From NCBI GenBank assembly GCA_964504335.1, contig CAZDET010000095.1, positions 1 to 15,418 on the forward strand: DNA of 15,418 nt, in the 5' to 3' direction. The notes beneath the pieces were generated by a model. The model was not told the origin of the DNA and made no database searches. It saw only the letters and a program-made list of their open reading frames with translations. The translations under genes were made by a program, and so were the position numbers. Of the stretch, positions 15,341 to 15,418 are shown piece after piece (position 1 is the stretch's first letter; each line of letters begins with the position of its first letter). This DNA comes from CAZDET01 sp964504335 (lineage in GTDB: Bacteria > Bacteroidota > Bacteroidia > Chitinophagales > Saprospiraceae).

Positions 15341-15372
15341 TTTGGCAGAACCATTACAGACGAGTATCTTTG
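15341..15372 (+). promoter_or_regulatory. Near-perfect Bacteroidota promoter firing out of the window
   Basis: TTTG (15341-15344), a 20-base spacer and TATCTTTG (15365-15372) fit both elements of the phylum's housekeeping promoter. The start would be near 15378, so the transcribed gene lies beyond the right edge. No reading frame or RNA gene can be recognised in the remaining 40 bases. Confidence 0.75.
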
Positions 15373-15418
15373 CATCCGCTTCGTCAGAGAGGCGCACAGG
15401 AAGCAAGAAATTGATCTT

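Overview
The window reads as chromosomal DNA of a Bacteroidota bacterium that is GC-rich for the phylum, plausibly a Saprospiria/Lewinella-like marine lineage. The phylum rests on three things: two secreted proteins with type IX secretion (T9SS) C-terminal sorting domains, several TAnnTTTG-type (-7) promoters with a TTG/TTTG (-33) element, and a coaX / outer-membrane protein / TPR-protein cluster of the kind found in this phylum. The genus is inference. I see no tRNA, rRNA, CRISPR array, transposase, integrase or phage gene.

Layout. Positions 46-2324 (minus strand) carry an ACT-less threonine dehydratase/serine racemase-type PLP enzyme and, upstream of it, an MpaB/Lcp-type (DUF2236) putative haem oxygenase. 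Positions 2325-2932 hold no gene; they contain a near-consensus promoter (2510-2540), a GC-rich stretch dense in inverted repeats that I call as a candidate structured RNA (about 2545-2830), and a perfect 14-bp palindrome (2881-2894). Positions 2933-4794 carry three head-to-tail Uma2-family (PD-(D/E)XK) nuclease-like genes separated by one base each. The middle gene is a mosaic: its 5' half is identical to gene 3 and its 3' half to gene 1, which gives a 588-bp perfect direct repeat with a 634-bp period. Facing them is an NhaC-family antiporter (4823-6313, minus).

Positions 6590-9598 encode a 1002-residue secreted Calx-beta/T9SS protein, which converges with a smaller T9SS protein (9606-10733, minus). 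The two share a C-terminal module plus sorting domain and would both leave the cell by T9SS. Positions 10914-11615 encode a rhomboid protease with an intact Ser/His dyad. Positions 11680-15173 form a tight three-gene operon: type III pantothenate kinase (coaX), a probable outer-membrane beta-barrel protein and a secreted TPR protein, closed by a strong intrinsic terminator at 15213-15245. The last 170 bases hold two tandem TATCTTTG promoters firing out of the window.

The most interesting region is 2510-4794: a strong promoter, a GC-rich inverted-repeat segment and a tandem nuclease-like array that has recently been rearranged by recombination. Whether the RNA candidate and the Uma2 genes work together is untested inference.
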